Assembly (NCBI GenBank): GCA_034932685.1
Contig: JAYFOM010000024.1
Span: 1 to 64,000, forward strand
Reading direction: 5' to 3'
DNA: 64,000 nt
Origin: JAQUCI01 sp034932685
GTDB lineage: Bacteria > Bacillota_I > Bacilli_A > Erysipelotrichales > Erysipelotrichaceae
Positions 54,321 through 63,910 of the stretch are shown here, piece after piece (position 1 is the stretch's first letter; each line of letters begins with the position of its first letter). The notes beneath the pieces are model-generated. The model was not told where the DNA came from. It was given only the letters and a program-made list of their open reading frames with translations, and did not search any database. The translations under genes and the position numbers were made by a program.

Positions 54321-57257
54321 ATGTTTTTAAAACGAGTAGAAATTCAAGGGTTCAAATCATTCGCTGATAAAACAGTATTGAATTTTGATTTTCCCATAAC
54401 TGGTATTGTTGGACCAAACGGCAGTGGGAAAAGCAATATTTCTGATGCTATAAGATGGGTATTAGGTGAGCAATCAGTAAAAGCATTACGTGGTGATGCA
54501 GCAATGACAAGCATCATCTTTTCGGGTTCTATTGAAAGAAAAACCGTCAATATGGCTGAAGTAACCTTGGTATTTGACAATACATCACGCTATTTGGCAA
54601 GTGATTATGATGAAGTTGAGATTACACGTAGGATACATCGTTCAAATGGTGAAACGGAATACTTGATCAATAAGATGCCATGTCGTTTAAAGGATATTTT
54701 GGATCTAACTATGGATAGTGGTCTTTCAAGAGATTCATTAAGTGTGATATCACAAGGTAATATTGCTTCATTTGCGGATGCTAAGCCAATTGATCGTCGT
54801 ACATTTTTTGAAGAAGCCGCAGGTGTAAGTAAGTATAAACGTAAGAAAAACGAAGCTTTAAGTAAGTTGACCCGCACACAAGATAATCTTGATCGTGCAC
54901 TTGATATTATCAATGAACTTGATAAACAAGTGAATCCATTAAAAAGAGCAGCAAAAAAAGCTGAGATATATCGTGATAAAAAAGCTCGCTTACAATTGAT
55001 CGAAACAGCGGTATTAGTAGAAGAAATCGCTTTTTACAATGATAAAATGACAGAAGCTAAAAAAGCATTATTTGATGCTGAAACAAAGAGTATCATGCAC
55101 GAGACTACTTTGCAGGTTAATGAAACAAACATTAATGAGAAACGTGTTGTTATAAAACAACTCGATAATGATATTCAAAAACTTCAAGATGAACTAATGA
55201 AAGTAATTAACGAAATTCAAATTTTGGAAACAAGAAAAGTTGAAATTGATGAGAAACGTAAATACACACTTGAAGCAGGTAATGTTGAACAAAAGAAGAA
55301 TGAACTAAAATCTTTACTTGAAGAAGCAGAATTTGAATATACTGATCGCAAGACACGTTATGAGCAAACTAATGTCGATATTGAGCTTTTTGAAAAACAA
55401 AGTAGCGAGCTGACGATTAAGATAATTGATAATAATCAGAAAATTGAAGAATTAAACAACATGATCAGACGGTTACAAAATCGTCGCTCAATTTTAGATA
55501 ACACTATTCAACAACCATATCAACAGCAAAATGGGGTGGCGGCTGTTGTTAATGCTTCTTCTTCACTACCAGGAGTTTTAGGTGTTATAGCTGCTATCAT
55601 AAACCCAGCAAATGGCTATGAAGAAGCTATTAATGTTGCTTTGGGTGGAGCCTTGTATAATATCGTTACCAAAGATGAAGAGGCAGCACGTAATGCTATC
55701 AGTTATCTAAAGCGTAATAATAGTGGTAGAGCAACTTTTCTACCTCTTACTGTTTTAAATAATCGTTATATAGCTCGTGAAGATGAGATAGTAGCTTCAA
55801 ATACTAAAGGGTATCTTGGTGTTGCGAGTGACTTTGTAACTTGCGAACCAATTTATGAACTAGTGAAAACAAACTTATTGAATAATGTTTTAGTAGTTGA
55901 TGATTTGGTTAATGGCAATAATCTTGCTTCTTTGTTGAAATATCGTTATAAAATTGTCACACTTGATGGTGATGTTATCCATCGTGGTGGTTCAATGACT
56001 GGGGGCCACAATAAAGGTAACGTTTCACCATTAACGATCAAAAAAGAGCTAAATGAAATAGAGAGAGATTTAAATAATCATACAATTGCTTTAAATGAGC
56101 ATAAATTAATTGCTAATCAATTTAGTAATGAAAAAAACAAACTTGATAGTTTACTGATGGAAAGACGGATCAACAATGCTAAACTTGAGCCAGTTGTTGA
56201 AGCTAAACGTGCAAAGTATGAACGATTAAAGAACGACTACCAATTACTTGATCCTACCAACAGTGTCAAAACCACTAACAGTTTTGAAAATGAATTGATA
56301 ATAAGGTTAAATGCATGTTACTTACTTCGAGATGAGTGTACTACTAACGCCAGATTAAAACGAGATGAACGCTTAAAACTTAGCTCTGAAGTTGAACGTA
56401 AGGAACAACAATTAAGACAGATTAGACAAGAATTAAAACAGACAAAAGATGATTTAGAGAAGATTAGAATTGATATGGCACGTCTTGAGATTCTAATTAA
56501 CAAGGATCTAGATCGTTTAGCTGGTGAATATCATATGACATATGAGTTTGCGAAAGAAAAATACGCTGATGAGCAATTGATCAACGCAAAGGATGAGGTA
56601 GTATTGCTTAGACAACAAATAGAAAATCTAGGTAATATTAATATGAACGCTCCTGAAGAATATGAGGAAGTTAATCAAAGATTTGAAACGTTACAGAAAA
56701 ACTATGATGAACTAATGGTAAGTCGTGAGAAATTACTTGAATCAATTCAAGACATGGATAAGATCATGGTTGAACAGTTTGTAGCGATGTTTGATATGAT
56801 CAATGAGCAATTCCAACAAATATTTGTGCAATTGTTTAATGGTGGTAATGCACGTTTGGTACTTGAAGATCCAAATGATCTACTTAATACAGGTATTGAG
56901 ATCGAAGCCAATCCTCCTGGAAAAATAGTAAAAAACAATCGCTCACTATCGGGTGGTGAAAAAACACTTGTGGCTTTCTGTGTCCTATTTGCGATTTTAA
57001 GAACTAGACCAGTGCCACTATGTTTGTTAGATGAAGTTGATACCGCACTTGATCCAGCTAATAATGATCGCTTTGCGAATTATTTAAAGCAATTTAGTGC
57101 CGACAGTCAATTCTTAGTTTTAACTCATCGCACTGCTACTATGGCTAAGTGTGATGTGCTATATGGTGTTACAATGCCTAAGCAGGGGATATCACAACTA
57201 TTAAGAGTACAATTAAATGAGGCAGAACAAATCGCCAAAACAAAGGATGTGAACTAA
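54321..57257 (+). CDS. smc: Chromosome segregation ATPase SMC, short-armed
   Basis: SMC forms a DNA-loop-extruding dimer with ScpA and ScpB. The 978-residue protein has an N-terminal ATPase lobe with Walker A GPNGSGKS at 31-38, coiled coil 1 (about 170-405), a hinge (about 415-565, LPGVLGVIAAIINPANGYEEA and GGSMTGG), coiled coil 2 (about 570-810), and a C-terminal lobe with the signature LSGGEK at about 876-881 and Walker B LCLLDEVDTALD. It is about 200 residues shorter than Bacillus SMC, and most of the loss is in the arms. The start at 54321 has GAGGTG upstream. A frame from 54294 begins at the -10 element. Confidence 0.95.
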   Translation: MFLKRVEIQGFKSFADKTVLNFDFPITGIVGPNGSGKSNISDAIRWVLGEQSVKALRGDAAMTSIIFSGSIERKTVNMAEVTLVFDNTSRYLASDYDEVEITRRIHRSNGETEYLINKMPCRLKDILDLTMDSGLSRDSLSVISQGNIASFADAKPIDRRTFFEEAAGVSKYKRKKNEALSKLTRTQDNLDRALDIINELDKQVNPLKRAAKKAEIYRDKKARLQLIETAVLVEEIAFYNDKMTEAKKALFDAETKSIMHETTLQVNETNINEKRVVIKQLDNDIQKLQDELMKVINEIQILETRKVEIDEKRKYTLEAGNVEQKKNELKSLLEEAEFEYTDRKTRYEQTNVDIELFEKQSSELTIKIIDNNQKIEELNNMIRRLQNRRSILDNTIQQPYQQQNGVAAVVNASSSLPGVLGVIAAIINPANGYEEAINVALGGALYNIVTKDEEAARNAISYLKRNNSGRATFLPLTVLNNRYIAREDEIVASNTKGYLGVASDFVTCEPIYELVKTNLLNNVLVVDDLVNGNNLASLLKYRYKIVTLDGDVIHRGGSMTGGHNKGNVSPLTIKKELNEIERDLNNHTIALNEHKLIANQFSNEKNKLDSLLMERRINNAKLEPVVEAKRAKYERLKNDYQLLDPTNSVKTTNSFENELIIRLNACYLLRDECTTNARLKRDERLKLSSEVERKEQQLRQIRQELKQTKDDLEKIRIDMARLEILINKDLDRLAGEYHMTYEFAKEKYADEQLINAKDEVVLLRQQIENLGNINMNAPEEYEEVNQRFETLQKNYDELMVSREKLLESIQDMDKIMVEQFVAMFDMINEQFQQIFVQLFNGGNARLVLEDPNDLLNTGIEIEANPPGKIVKNNRSLSGGEKTLVAFCVLFAILRTRPVPLCLLDEVDTALDPANNDRFANYLKQFSADSQFLVLTHRTATMAKCDVLYGVTMPKQGISQLLRVQLNEAEQIAKTKDVN

Positions 57258-58219
57258 TGAGCTTTCTAAGTAAGATCAAAGAACGTTTCTTTACCAATAA
57301 AGACAAAAGTTATTACTTGACTGGATTTAAAGAAACATCGCGTTCATTTAATGAGAAAATAAAATTTCTATCACAAGGTTATACAGAAGCCAACAATACT
57401 TTTTTTGAAGCGTTAATGATAGTATTGATTCAAAGCGATATTGGGATTAAAACAGCAGAAAAGATTGTTACTAACTTAAAAAAGAACATTAAAAACAAGA
57501 AAACACCATTTAATGAGGTTGTAGAACTATTACTTCAAACAATGGCAGATGTTTATGGTGAAGCTAAAGTTGATATTGATCTATCACAAGTACCAACTGT
57601 TATATTCATGGTTGGAGTTAATGGTAGTGGCAAAACAACAAGTATTGCTAAACTTGCCCATTATTTTCTACAAAAAGATAAAAAAGTTGCTGTTGTAGCT
57701 GCTGATACTTTTCGCGCAGGTGCAATCGAGCAATTAGCTAGATGGGCTGAAAGACTGAATATCGTTTGTATTAAAGGCAAAGAGAATAAAGATCCCGCAG
57801 CAACAATTGTTGATGGTTGTCGTTATGCCAAAGAAAACGGTATAGATGTTTTGCTTTGTGATACCGCTGGTCGATTACAAAATAAAACTAATTTAATGAA
57901 CGAATTATCAAAAATGACAAAAGTAGCTAGTCGCGAGATAGAAAATGCACCTCATTATGTCTGGCTTACAATTGATGCTTCAACTGGGCAAAATGGTTTA
58001 AGTCAGGCAAAGATATTCACTGAAACAACCCACGTTAATGGCATTATCTTAACTAAAATGGATGGAACCGCAAAGGGTGGCGTCGTGATGGGAATCAAAA
58101 ATGAAATGAACATTCCGGTTTGTTTTGTTGGTGTTGGTGAAAAACTGGATGATCTCAAAGAATTTGATTTAGATCTTTTCATTTTTAGTATCGCTGAAGG
58201 TATTAATAATGTTAGCTAA
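57257..58219 (+). CDS. ftsY: Signal recognition particle receptor FtsY
   Basis: FtsY docks the signal recognition particle at the membrane for co-translational targeting. The 320-residue protein has the N domain (about 1-110) and the GTPase G domain with GVNGSGKTTSIAKLAHY, DTFRAGAIEQL, LCDTAGRLQNKTNLM and TKMDGTAKGG. It lacks the long acidic N-terminal A domain of E. coli. Its ATG shares one base with the smc stop (TAATG), so the genes are translationally coupled. Confidence 0.96.
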   Translation: MSFLSKIKERFFTNKDKSYYLTGFKETSRSFNEKIKFLSQGYTEANNTFFEALMIVLIQSDIGIKTAEKIVTNLKKNIKNKKTPFNEVVELLLQTMADVYGEAKVDIDLSQVPTVIFMVGVNGSGKTTSIAKLAHYFLQKDKKVAVVAADTFRAGAIEQLARWAERLNIVCIKGKENKDPAATIVDGCRYAKENGIDVLLCDTAGRLQNKTNLMNELSKMTKVASREIENAPHYVWLTIDASTGQNGLSQAKIFTETTHVNGIILTKMDGTAKGGVVMGIKNEMNIPVCFVGVGEKLDDLKEFDLDLFIFSIAEGINNVS

Positions 58220-58523
58220 GAATGAACATGTCAATCAAATGTTAGATTGGTATGAAAAGCTCTTAACAGATAAACAAATATTAGTCATGAATTTGTACTA
58301 TCGTGAAGATTTATCATTGACTGAAATCGCTGAAAACCTTAAAATATCACGTAGTGCTGTTTATGATCAGATAAAAAGAACAGTTAAGTTGCTATCTAAC
58401 TATGAAGATAAACTTAATTTGATCAAGAAATACCAACAAAGACAACAGCTTTATCAGAAATTACTTGAGAGTGACGCAAATAAAACAGAAACGATCGTCA
58501 AACGCTTAATAGCGATCGAATAG
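58209..58523 (+). CDS. ylxM: YlxM-like helix-turn-helix protein
   Basis: YlxM/p13 proteins are small helical proteins associated with the signal recognition particle. The 104-residue protein has a sigma-region-4-like helix-turn-helix (about 33-60, LTEIAENLKISRSAVYDQIK). It overlaps ftsY by 11 nt. In most Bacilli ylxM directly precedes ffh. No ffh follows here, and the next gene is ackA. The function remains an SRP accessory by inference. Confidence 0.92.
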   Translation: MLAKNEHVNQMLDWYEKLLTDKQILVMNLYYREDLSLTEIAENLKISRSAVYDQIKRTVKLLSNYEDKLNLIKKYQQRQQLYQKLLESDANKTETIVKRLIAIE

Positions 58524-58531
58524 GGGGAAAC

Positions 58532-59737
58532 ATGAAAAAAGTTATATCAGTAAACGCAGGCAGTTCATCATTGAAATTTCAATTATTCGATATGCCAAAA
58601 GAAGAAGTATTGACATCAGGTATCGCTGAACGTGTAGGACTAGATATGGGAGTGTTTACGATAAAAGTAAATGATCAAAAGATAACAAAGGAACTACCAA
58701 TCAAGAATCATAAAGTTGCAGTTGAACTATTACTTGAAGCATTGGTTGAACATAAGATAGTTGCTGACTTAAATGAAATTGTTGGTGCTGGGCATCGTAT
58801 TGTTCAAGGTGGTGCTTATTTTTCATCAAGTGTAGTAGTTGATGAAGATACTGTTAAAAAAGTTGATGAATTAGCCGAACTAGCTCCACTTCATAATCAT
58901 GCACATTTAACCGGTTATTTTGCTTTTAAAGAAGCATTACCAAACATTGAACATGTTTTTGTATTTGATACGGCTTTCCATCAAACTATGGCACCTGAGG
59001 TATATACATATGCATTACCTTATGAATGGCAAACTGATTATCGTGTTAGACGTTATGGTGCTCATGGTACAAGCCATCAATATGTAGCTCAAAGATGTGC
59101 TGAATTGATGCAGAAGGATATCAAAGATCTTAAGATCATTACCTGTCATCTTGGTAATGGTGCTTCAATAACAGCTGTTGAAGGTGGTAAATGTGTTAAT
59201 ACCTCAATGGGTTTTACGCCATTGGCTGGAATTATGATGGGTACAAGATGTGGTGATATTGATCCAGCTATTGTTTTATACATGATGAACAAAACGGGAA
59301 TGAGTACTGCTGAGATGGATACAACCCTTAACAAGAAATCAGGAATGCTTGGAATTAGTGGTGTATCAAGCGATGCAAGAGATGTAGAGATCGCTGCAGC
59401 AAATGGTAATCAAAGAGCAATACTTACACAAAATATTTACGTTAATCGTATTGTAAATGTTGTTGGTGGATATTTTATGCAGATGGGTGGTTGTGACGCT
59501 ATTATATTTACAGCAGGACTTGGTGAAAACGACGCGAAGATTAGGCAAATGGTTTGTACAGGTATTGCAAAAGGCATGAGTTTGACGATAGATGAAGAAC
59601 TAAATGCCAAAGTACGATCTAAAGAAATCATGATAAGTACCGAAGATTCAAAAGTTCAAGCTTGGATTATCCCAACTAATGAAGAGTTAGTTATTGCACG
59701 CGATACCTATCATTTATTAGGTTTAGCGAATGATTAA
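58532..59737 (+). CDS. ackA: Acetate kinase
   Basis: AckA interconverts acetyl phosphate + ADP and acetate + ATP, the ATP-yielding step of acetate fermentation. The 401-residue protein has VNAGSSSLKFQLF at the N-terminus, GHRIVQGG, FDTAFHQTM, RYGAHGTSH, HLGNGASITAV and the IFTAGLGEN segment. GGGGGA precedes the ATG. It lies 8 nt after ylxM and overlaps nrnA by 8 nt. pta is not in this window. Confidence 0.97.
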   Translation: MKKVISVNAGSSSLKFQLFDMPKEEVLTSGIAERVGLDMGVFTIKVNDQKITKELPIKNHKVAVELLLEALVEHKIVADLNEIVGAGHRIVQGGAYFSSSVVVDEDTVKKVDELAELAPLHNHAHLTGYFAFKEALPNIEHVFVFDTAFHQTMAPEVYTYALPYEWQTDYRVRRYGAHGTSHQYVAQRCAELMQKDIKDLKIITCHLGNGASITAVEGGKCVNTSMGFTPLAGIMMGTRCGDIDPAIVLYMMNKTGMSTAEMDTTLNKKSGMLGISGVSSDARDVEIAAANGNQRAILTQNIYVNRIVNVVGGYFMQMGGCDAIIFTAGLGENDAKIRQMVCTGIAKGMSLTIDEELNAKVRSKEIMISTEDSKVQAWIIPTNEELVIARDTYHLLGLAND

Positions 59738-60680
59738 AGAAATACTTGCAACGATAAATGAACATGATATTATCACTATCTTTCGTCATGAAAGAGCAGA
59801 TGGTGATGCTTTTGGTAGTCAATGTGCTTTAGCGTTATGGCTTAAAACATCATTTGATAATAAAGAAGTTTATTGTCTTGGTGCCAATGGTAAAGATAAC
59901 GCTATTCAATTTATGTTAATGGATGATGTAAAGGATGACATTATTGCATCTTCATTAGCTATCGTACTTGATACAGCCAATACTGCTCGCATTGATGATA
60001 AAAGATACCAAACAGCACAAAAAATAATAAAGATCGATCATCATGTCTTGATTGAATCCTATGGTGATATTGAATATGTTGATGTAAATAAGTCCAGTAC
60101 TTGTGAAATTGTGCTTGAGTTAATTGAGGCACATCAAGCAATCACAAGTTGTGATATTAGAATCGCTGAATATCTATATAAAGGCTTGATAACAGACACA
60201 CTACGTTTCTCAACAACAAACACAAGTGCATCAACACTTAATGCTGGCGCAAGACTTACTGCTTGTGGTATTGATGTCGCAAATATTAGTTTTGAAATGT
60301 TCAAAGTAAATAAGAACTATTTTCAATTATCAACAATATTAAGACAAAATAGTGTATTTACTTGTGATGATAAACTAGCATTTGTATATCTTAAACAAAA
60401 AGATATTAGTGCTCATAGTTTAGATCAAGAGGACGCAAAGGATTTCATCAATGAATTTAACAAGCTTGATGTTGTTAAAATATGGGTTTTATTTATTGAA
60501 GATGAAATACAAGCTGATTATTATAATGTTAGTATTAGAGCTCGTAGCCTTCGTATCGACGACATTGCTAATCGCTTTAATGGTGGTGGTCATCAACAAG
60601 CAGCTGGAATCAAGGGCTTAACATTTGATGATACAAAGCGTTTGCTTGAAATTTTAAAAACAAGAATAAGCAGTCAGTAA
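59730..60680 (+). CDS. nrnA: NrnA-like DHH phosphoesterase (nanoRNase/pAp phosphatase)
   Basis: NrnA hydrolyses short oligoribonucleotides and 3'-phosphoadenosine 5'-phosphate. The 316-residue protein has the DHH domain with FRHERADGDAFGSQCAL (about 18-34), VLDTANTARID and IDHH, and a DHHA1 domain with RFNGGGHQQAAGI near the C-terminus. It starts inside ackA (8-nt overlap). In Bacilli nrnA likewise neighbours dnaE. The cyclic-di-AMP product phosphodiesterases are close relatives, so a role in that pathway is possible. Confidence 0.92.
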   Translation: MIKEILATINEHDIITIFRHERADGDAFGSQCALALWLKTSFDNKEVYCLGANGKDNAIQFMLMDDVKDDIIASSLAIVLDTANTARIDDKRYQTAQKIIKIDHHVLIESYGDIEYVDVNKSSTCEIVLELIEAHQAITSCDIRIAEYLYKGLITDTLRFSTTNTSASTLNAGARLTACGIDVANISFEMFKVNKNYFQLSTILRQNSVFTCDDKLAFVYLKQKDISAHSLDQEDAKDFINEFNKLDVVKIWVLFIEDEIQADYYNVSIRARSLRIDDIANRFNGGGHQQAAGIKGLTFDDTKRLLEILKTRISSQ

Positions 60681-60694
60681 TCTGACTGTTTTTT
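60671..60694 (+). terminator. Terminator after nrnA
   Basis: CAGTCAG and CTGACTG form a 7-bp stem with a TAAT loop, followed by six Ts. Confidence 0.9.
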
Positions 60695-60781
60695 AAATGC
60701 AAAGCTACCATATTGAGTTATAAAACATAACTAGTAAATGAGTGTTAAACGTTTTAAACGATATAATATGACACAGTAGTA

Positions 60782-60790
60782 TGATAAAAT
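60782..60790 (+). promoter_or_regulatory. Extended -10 element upstream of dnaE
   Basis: TGATAAAAT lies 16 nt before the dnaE start. A second candidate -10, TATAAT, is at 60762-60767. Neither has a strong -35. Confidence 0.4.
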
Positions 60791-60806
60791 AAATTAAGAG
60801 GTATCT

Positions 60807-63800
60807 ATGGCAACCCATTTAGCGCTTAGAAGTAGTTATTCATTACTTGAGTCGACATTAACCATAAAAGATATCGTATCATTATTGAAAGATAATGGTT
60901 TTAAATGTGCAGCATTATGTGATCATCGTGTTATGTATGCTAGTGTAAGTTTTTATAAAGAATGTATTAAAAACGGTATAAAACCAATCATTGGACTTGA
61001 AGTTGATATTAGACATGAAGATTATGAGTCATCGGTATATCTATTGGCAAAAAATAATCAAGGCTATCGAAATCTATTGAGTTGTTCGTCTTTTTTGAAC
61101 TGTGAAGCTACTTACTTGACTGTTGAACAACTTTTACATTTTAGTAATGATTGCGTTATGATTTTACCAAGTGAAGGTGGTATGCTTGAGCCAGAACTTA
61201 TAAAAGAAGATCAGAGCAAGCTTATTACGACACTAAATTTCTTTCGTGAACATCATAGTGACTTCTATATTGGTTTATCATCAGCTTTAAACTCACTATG
61301 GCGAAGTAAAAACACTTTTTTAAAAACAATATGTCACAGCTTAAATATTAAAACCGTGATGCTTAATAAGATTTATTATCAAAAACCAGAAGATTTTATG
61401 GTACTTAAAACATTGAGAGCTATAAAAAAGAGCACCAATATTGATGATCAAGCATTATTAAATGAACGCAATTATCAGTTTTTAGACACTGAGAGCTTAA
61501 TGCCTTTATATCAACAAGATGATATTGATGAAAGTGATAATATTGCTGAACTTTGTAACATTAATATCTTTGATCATAAATCATCATTACCAATTTATAA
61601 GAAGAACGTCTCTGCTTCAAGTAAAGACTATCTTTTTGAACTTTGTAAAGTAGGTCTTAAGAAACGTTTTGAGAATAAAAAAATCCCAATATCTTATCAA
61701 AAGAGATTAAACTTTGAACTTAGTGTTATTTTCAAAATGAACTATGAGGACTATTTCTTGATTGTTTGGGACTTCATCCGCTATGCACGTAATAATGGTA
61801 TCTATGTTGGACCAGGAAGAGGGAGTGCCGCTGGTTCTGTTGTTTCATGGTCACTTGGAATAACACATGTTGATCCTATCTTTTATGGCTTACTATTTGA
61901 ACGTTTTTTAAATCCTGAGCGTATTTCATTACCTGATATTGATATTGATTTTCCTGATAATCGACGTGATGAAGTCATAAAATATGTAGCAAAACTATAT
62001 GGTAAAGACCATGTGGCTCACATTGCTACTTTTGGTACTTTTGGTGCTAAACAAGCCATTAGAGACTGCGGCCGTGTAATGAATTTAAATACAAGAGAAC
62101 TTGATTTACTAGCTAAAAGTATCCCTAATGGTTTAAATATCAGCTTAGATACTGCATATAATAATAGTAAGAAGTTCAAACAAATTGTCGATAGTGATGA
62201 ACGATTTATACAAGTATATAAAATGGCCATAATGATTGAAGGATTACCACGTCATATATCAACTCACGCTGCTGGTGTTGTTATGAGTAAGGAAAAACTT
62301 ACTGATGTTGTTGCATTGATCAGTGTCGAACCTGACATGTTATCAACTCAAGTTACAATGGAATATTTAGAAGAACTTGGTTTGATCAAAATGGATTTCT
62401 TAGGTTTACGTAACCTTACAATTATCGATAAAACATTATCTTATATTAAACCAAAACCTGATATCTTTAAGATCCCACTTGATGATCAGAAAACATACGA
62501 AATGATTAGTAAAGGCGATACTGTGGGTATTTTTCAACTTGAATCAGAAGGAATGAAAAATCTAATTGTTAAGATGCGACCAAATCAGTTTACAGATATC
62601 TCAACATGTATTGCCTTGTTTCGTCCTGGACCCATGGAAAATATACCCTTGTATCTTAAAAACAGACAAGATCCTAGCGTTGTATCATATTTACATAAAG
62701 ATTTGATCCCTATTTTAAACGAAACGTATGGTGTAATAATATATCAAGAGCAAATCATGCAAATAGCACAAGTAGTAGCTGGTTTTAGTTTGAGTAAAGC
62801 AGATATTTTAAGAAAAGCTATGAGTAAGAAAAGTGTTGAACAACTTACGCGTTTAAAGGAAGAGTTTATTTTAGGTTGTATTAATAAAGGCCACTCACAA
62901 AATGTTGGTAAAGAATTGTATGATCTCATCTTGAAATTCGCTAATTATGGCTTTAACAAATCTCACAGTGTAGCTTATGCGCTTATTGCTTATCAAATGG
63001 CATATTTAAAGGCAAACTACCCGGAGTACTTTATGTCGTGTTTATTAGACAGTGTGATTGGAAGCGAAGTTAAAACAGCTGAATACCTAAATGAATGTCG
63101 TAAGTGTAATGTCTTTATCAAACCAATATCGATCAATCATAGTAATGAGAATTATACATTTGAAGATGGAGCTATCCGTTTACCATTTGTATGTATAAAA
63201 GGAGTTGGTTTAAGTGCTGTTAAGGAGATATTAAGTGAGCGTGAAAGAGGTTTATTTAGTGACTATCACGAATTTGTGGCACGTATTAACATGCGCAAAA
63301 TAAGTAAATCGATTATTGAGTCCTTAATTAAAGCTGGAGCATTAGATGAATTCGATATCAGTCGAAATAGTATGCTTAAATCACTTGATAATGCGATCAA
63401 TTACGCAAATCTTGTGAAAATTGATAATCCGGATCAGAACTATATTGATTTTGGGTTAATAGCAAAACCAATCATACTTGATATTGCTGATACAATGATG
63501 GAAAAATTACAATATGAAAAAGAAACGATGGGTCTTTATATATCAGAACATCCAATGATAACCGTAAAGCGTAACATCAATTATCAAGGAAGAAACATCA
63601 ATGATCTAAAAATAACAAATGAACGTGTTTCACTTCTTGTAAATATTGTAAAGGTTAAACATTATCAAGCTAAGACAGGTGAAATGGCATTTGTAAGCGC
63701 TGATGATGAAAGCGGTATGCTTGATCTTGTGGTATTACCGAATCAATATCGTAAATTTAGCAATTTGCTAGTCAAAAATAAGATAGTTCTAATTGAAGGT

Positions 63801-63857
63801 AAAATGGATAAACCGCAATCATTTGTGGTTGATATGATCAGTGATATTGAGCTGTAG
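60807..63857 (+). CDS. dnaE: DNA polymerase III alpha subunit, DnaE type
   Basis: In Bacillota, DnaE extends primers and usually works beside PolC. The 1016-residue protein has a PHP domain (1-about 210) whose metal motif has decayed (HLALRSSYSLL instead of HxHxxYS). The polymerase core keeps all three catalytic aspartates: Asp377 and Asp379 in PDIDIDF, and Asp530 in IKMDFLGLRNL. GPGRGSAAGSVVSW and the fingers segment with GFNKSHSVAYALIAYQMAYLK-type text are present. The C-terminus carries HhH and OB-fold domains (OB at about 940-1010). It is about 100 residues shorter than Bacillus DnaE. It is monocistronic or leads into the response-regulator gene. Confidence 0.96.
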   Translation: MATHLALRSSYSLLESTLTIKDIVSLLKDNGFKCAALCDHRVMYASVSFYKECIKNGIKPIIGLEVDIRHEDYESSVYLLAKNNQGYRNLLSCSSFLNCEATYLTVEQLLHFSNDCVMILPSEGGMLEPELIKEDQSKLITTLNFFREHHSDFYIGLSSALNSLWRSKNTFLKTICHSLNIKTVMLNKIYYQKPEDFMVLKTLRAIKKSTNIDDQALLNERNYQFLDTESLMPLYQQDDIDESDNIAELCNINIFDHKSSLPIYKKNVSASSKDYLFELCKVGLKKRFENKKIPISYQKRLNFELSVIFKMNYEDYFLIVWDFIRYARNNGIYVGPGRGSAAGSVVSWSLGITHVDPIFYGLLFERFLNPERISLPDIDIDFPDNRRDEVIKYVAKLYGKDHVAHIATFGTFGAKQAIRDCGRVMNLNTRELDLLAKSIPNGLNISLDTAYNNSKKFKQIVDSDERFIQVYKMAIMIEGLPRHISTHAAGVVMSKEKLTDVVALISVEPDMLSTQVTMEYLEELGLIKMDFLGLRNLTIIDKTLSYIKPKPDIFKIPLDDQKTYEMISKGDTVGIFQLESEGMKNLIVKMRPNQFTDISTCIALFRPGPMENIPLYLKNRQDPSVVSYLHKDLIPILNETYGVIIYQEQIMQIAQVVAGFSLSKADILRKAMSKKSVEQLTRLKEEFILGCINKGHSQNVGKELYDLILKFANYGFNKSHSVAYALIAYQMAYLKANYPEYFMSCLLDSVIGSEVKTAEYLNECRKCNVFIKPISINHSNENYTFEDGAIRLPFVCIKGVGLSAVKEILSERERGLFSDYHEFVARINMRKISKSIIESLIKAGALDEFDISRNSMLKSLDNAINYANLVKIDNPDQNYIDFGLIAKPIILDIADTMMEKLQYEKETMGLYISEHPMITVKRNINYQGRNINDLKITNERVSLLVNIVKVKHYQAKTGEMAFVSADDESGMLDLVVLPNQYRKFSNLLVKNKIVLIEGKMDKPQSFVVDMISDIEL

Positions 63858-63910
63858 CTTATTCACACAAATATCACAATAATCTATTATGATGACGATA
63901 GGGTGGTAAC

